DNA of 64,000 nucleotides from Ketobacter sp. MCCC 1A13808 (GTDB lineage: Bacteria > Pseudomonadota > Gammaproteobacteria > Pseudomonadales > Ketobacteraceae), in assembly GCF_009746715.1 (NCBI RefSeq), contig NZ_VRKW01000001.1, positions 865,270-929,269 on the forward strand, read 5' to 3'. Under the pieces are notes generated by a model, which was not told the origin of the DNA, ran no database searches, and saw only the letters and a list, made by a program, of their open reading frames with translations. This document shows, in pieces, positions 61,607-64,000 of the stretch. Both the position numbers and the translations under genes were made by a program. Position 1 is the stretch's first letter. Every line of letters begins with the position of its first letter.

Positions 61607-61634
61607 AAAAAGGCCTCTCAACGAGGCCTTTTTT
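61607..61634. terminator. Terminator between MORN gene and acyl-CoA reductase
   Basis: AAAAAGGCCTC-TCAAC-GAGGCCTTTTTT, an 11-bp stem with A and T tracts, between convergent genes. Confidence 0.92.
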
Positions 61635-61668
61635 CTACTGCTCATATGATTGAGCCTGACACACTGAA

Positions 61669-63654
61669 TTACCAGTGCACGCCTCGCATCAAATAGGCAA
61701 ACGCCACCTGTTCCGGTGAAACGACCGGGGCTTTTTCATCACCCTTACCCCGGGCAGCGGCCGAATCAGGAAACATACGGAAACCGGTATTGATGATGAT
61801 TTCTGCAAACTTCGGTGCCACGGCATGCACCACCTGTCCGAATACACCCAGCTTGGTGGCAATGCGCTTGCTGCGATAAATCAACGCCTCGCTCACCATA
61901 TCCGCAGCCTCTTCCGGGCTAATAGTCGGAACATTATCGTAGAATTTGGTCGGAGCAATCATCGGCGTGCGAACCAAGGGCATATTGATGGTTGTAAAAT
62001 GCACGTTGCAATCGGAAAATTCAGAAGCAGCACAACGTGAAAACGCGTCCAACGCGGATTTGGACGCAACATACGCGCTGAAACGGGCCGGCATGGTTAA
62101 CGCACCAATCGAAGAAATATTAATAACATGCCCGCTGCGATTTTTTTCCATCGACGGCAGGAAATTCATAATCAAACGCAAAGATCCGAAATAGTTCAAT
62201 TGCATGGTGCGCTCAAAGTCGTGGAAACGATCGTAGGATAAATTAATTGAGCGGCGAATAGAGCGGCCGGCGTTATTAACCAATACATCGACCTGACCAA
62301 AATCGTCCAGAACCTGATTGGCAAACCGATCACAGTCTTCCAGATTAGCGATATCGACGCTGTAGGCGTAAACCTCGCCGCCTTTTGACTCGATTTCCTT
62401 TCTCGCTTTTTCCAGCTTGGTGGGTTTACGCGCAGCCATAATAACCTTGGCACCGGCTTCTGCCAGCTTAATCGCCGTTGCCTTGCCAATGCCCGACGAC
62501 GCTCCGGTAACCACCACCACTTTACCCCGCATACGGCCTTCCAGTGTTCGGTCTATAAATAATTCCGGGTCCAGATTACGTTCCCAGAAATCCCATAAGC
62601 GCCAGGCGTAATCATTCAGGTCCGGGCATTTTATTCCCGACCCTTCCAAAGCGGCAACGGCCTCGCGATTATCAAACTTGGTGTGATAGCGGGTAAATTT
62701 CAAAACCGAAGCCGGTATACCCAGATCTTCCAGAATGGTATTGGAAATTCGCCGCACCGGGGGTAAGGTTCCCAGAGTCTTACGCAAGAACGGAGGCATA
62801 AAACCAAACATACGAGTATCGACTCGCATCGTCATCTGGGGGGCATGCCCAGCCCTGGCGAACACATTTAACACCTCGCCGATTTTGTAATGCGTCTCGT
62901 CGGTCAGGTGGAAACACTTTCCATCCAGCTCGTTCTGGTGCGCCAGATAATCCATAGCATCGGCCACGTAATCCACTGGCACCAAGTTGAAACGGCCTCC
63001 TTCGATCCCCACCACCGGCATCCACGGGGGCAACAACTGACGCAATTTTTTCAACAGGGAAAAGAAATAATAAGGACCATCGATTTTATCGATCTCTCCC
63101 GTTTTCGAGTGCCCGACCACCATACCGGGACGATAAATGCGATAGGGTATCGTACAAGTCTCCCGCACCAGACGTTCGGATTCGTGCTTAGTCAGAAGGT
63201 AAGGGTCGTCCAGGTTCTCTGCTTCCTTAAACATATCCTCGCGAAAAATTCCGGGATACATACCGGCAGCCGCGATGGAGCTGGTATGATGAAAAATACC
63301 CGCCTGCAACAACTCCGCCGTTTCTATCGCATTCTCGGTCCCCTGGATATTGGCATCGATCTGGTCTTGTTCCGGTGCCGCCATATTATAGACCGCGGCC
63401 AAATGGAAGAAATGCTCGATCTGCCCACGCAACCGACTCACATCCTCGTCACTTATCCCCAGATTCGGTGAGGTCAGATCACCGATAATGGGAACAACCC
63501 GAGCATCCAGATCCGCGACTTTTTCACGCAGCTTTTTCACTTTTTCCAAGGAAGCTTCCCGACACAAAACGTAAATCGTACCTTCACGCTTCAACAAATT
63601 TTCTACCAAGTATCGTCCGATAAAACCCGTCGCACCTGTAATAAAATAAGCCAT
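61669..63654 (-). CDS. Two-domain fatty acyl-CoA reductase (alcohol-forming)
   Basis: 661 residues, the same length as the Marinobacter FAR that reduces fatty acyl-CoA to fatty alcohol. The N-terminal extended SDR domain (about 1-370) has TGATGFIG (6-13) and Tyr152/Lys156. The C-terminal classical SDR domain (about 378-640) has TGASSGIG (383-390), NNAG and Tyr528/Lys532. The two active sites carry out acyl-CoA to aldehyde and aldehyde to alcohol steps using NADPH. The alcohols normally feed wax esters via a WS/DGAT synthase, not seen in this window. GAGG lies eight bases before the ATG. Confidence 0.93.
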   Translation of the reverse strand: MAYFITGATGFIGRYLVENLLKREGTIYVLCREASLEKVKKLREKVADLDARVVPIIGDLTSPNLGISDEDVSRLRGQIEHFFHLAAVYNMAAPEQDQIDANIQGTENAIETAELLQAGIFHHTSSIAAAGMYPGIFREDMFKEAENLDDPYLLTKHESERLVRETCTIPYRIYRPGMVVGHSKTGEIDKIDGPYYFFSLLKKLRQLLPPWMPVVGIEGGRFNLVPVDYVADAMDYLAHQNELDGKCFHLTDETHYKIGEVLNVFARAGHAPQMTMRVDTRMFGFMPPFLRKTLGTLPPVRRISNTILEDLGIPASVLKFTRYHTKFDNREAVAALEGSGIKCPDLNDYAWRLWDFWERNLDPELFIDRTLEGRMRGKVVVVTGASSGIGKATAIKLAEAGAKVIMAARKPTKLEKARKEIESKGGEVYAYSVDIANLEDCDRFANQVLDDFGQVDVLVNNAGRSIRRSINLSYDRFHDFERTMQLNYFGSLRLIMNFLPSMEKNRSGHVINISSIGALTMPARFSAYVASKSALDAFSRCAASEFSDCNVHFTTINMPLVRTPMIAPTKFYDNVPTISPEEAADMVSEALIYRSKRIATKLGVFGQVVHAVAPKFAEIIINTGFRMFPDSAAARGKGDEKAPVVSPEQVAFAYLMRGVHW

Positions 63655-63720
63655 AACAAAAACCTCAACCTTTCCCTAGATATAAATTACAACCGTTAAA
63701 ACACAACAACATAAAAACGT

Positions 63721-64000
63721 TTACACTTCCGACATCGAATCCACACACGCAGCTGCTCCCAACATCTCCGCTTTGATCAATGAAAACTCTTCCATAAAAT
63801 CATCAATCATGGCTTTAGGGTTTGGTACAATCGCCGCATCCGCGACAAAACCAAACTCCACTTTCTTGTCGTAACTTAACAGCTTGTTGAAAATAGCCTG
63901 AAAATAGAAATCACATTTGACATTGAATGCCGACAATTCTGGAGAGAAGTAATGGTTTTCGTGAATAATATTGAAAATGGCCTGATCCGTTTCAATATTT
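63721..64000 (-). CDS. Unidentified protein, C-terminal part
   Basis: The frame is open from the right edge to the stop at 63721, giving about 92 residues of the C terminus. An internal TTG at 63936 is probably not the start, because the upstream sequence continues coherently (DQAIFNIIHENHYFSPELSA). The visible part is mixed helical, without membrane segments, and no family was recognised. It lies 66 bases upstream of the acyl-CoA reductase on the same strand and may share its operon. Confidence 0.6.
   Translation of the reverse strand, partial: NIETDQAIFNIIHENHYFSPELSAFNVKCDFYFQAIFNKLLSYDKKVEFGFVADAAIVPNPKAMIDDFMEEFSLIKAEMLGAAACVDSMSEV

Noticed and set aside
62890..63471. 193-codon frame opposite the fatty acyl-CoA reductase
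   Set aside because: Shadow of a full-length recognised enzyme.

Overview
The window is ordinary-looking chromosomal DNA of a gammaproteobacterium, most likely a marine, lipid- or hydrocarbon-oriented member of the Pseudomonadales/Oceanospirillales (Ketobacter, Alcanivorax or Marinobacter-like). Three things suggest this. From memory, three long gene blocks have the same order as in Pseudomonas. The cytochrome oxidase cluster is the Pseudomonas type, with a cytochrome c-fused CoxB and an antiparallel DUF2909 gene. The right end carries a 661-residue two-domain fatty acyl-CoA reductase of the kind described from Marinobacter wax-ester producers. Base composition looks close to even by eye. No phage, transposon, CRISPR array or rRNA was seen.

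Layout. 1-415: 3' part of an iron superoxide dismutase gene. 463-13538: pmbA (minus), yjgA (plus), then a long minus-strand block mreB-mreC-mreD-maf-rng-yhdP-nitrilase-tldD (shape determination, RNase G, envelope lipid transport, TldD/PmbA protease). 13876-17090: gatCAB for Gln-tRNA(Gln) formation, divergent from mreB. 17160-19669: small accessory genes (membrane protein, two methyltransferases, DUF2959 lipoprotein). 19693-21668: fghA and frmA, glutathione-dependent formaldehyde oxidation. 21816-25840: hemA-prfA-prmC-moeB on the minus strand. 26078-33177: TPR lipoprotein, lolB, ispE, tRNA-Gln, prs, rplY, pth, ychF, tRNA-Met on the plus strand. 33282-34072: two small minus-strand genes.

34745-42789: aa3-type cytochrome c oxidase coxB-coxA-ctaG-coxC, then SURF1, a CxxxC thioredoxin-like assembly protein, ctaA and cyoE, with one antiparallel DUF2909 gene. 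42813-44380: outer-membrane beta barrel and an unknown coiled-coil protein. 44451-46789: a pair of acyl-CoA dehydrogenases. 46883-51962: periplasmic TPR protein, PilZ protein, Slt lytic transglycosylase, beta-lactamase-fold hydrolase. 52270-57267: two soluble ABC1/AarF kinases flanking an SDR-like protein and a PlsC-type acyltransferase. 57286-61586: MltC-like transglycosylase, lipoprotein and a secreted MORN-repeat protein. 61669-63654: fatty acyl-CoA reductase. 63721-64000: 3' end of an unidentified gene.

Most interesting points. mreC appears to begin at an ATA codon: its membrane anchor lies upstream of the first ATG, with a G-rich ribosome-binding site correctly placed before ATA and no conventional start in frame. 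The AarF/SDR/acyltransferase neighbourhood contains an SDR that has lost its Tyr/Lys active site. The 672-base region before coxB holds a tandem 8-base repeat and a nested hairpin. A passenger-less autotransporter-type barrel follows cyoE, where I would have expected a SCO-type copper chaperone gene. No clear, wholly undescribed multi-gene system was found; the AarF/SDR/PlsC cluster is the best candidate for one.
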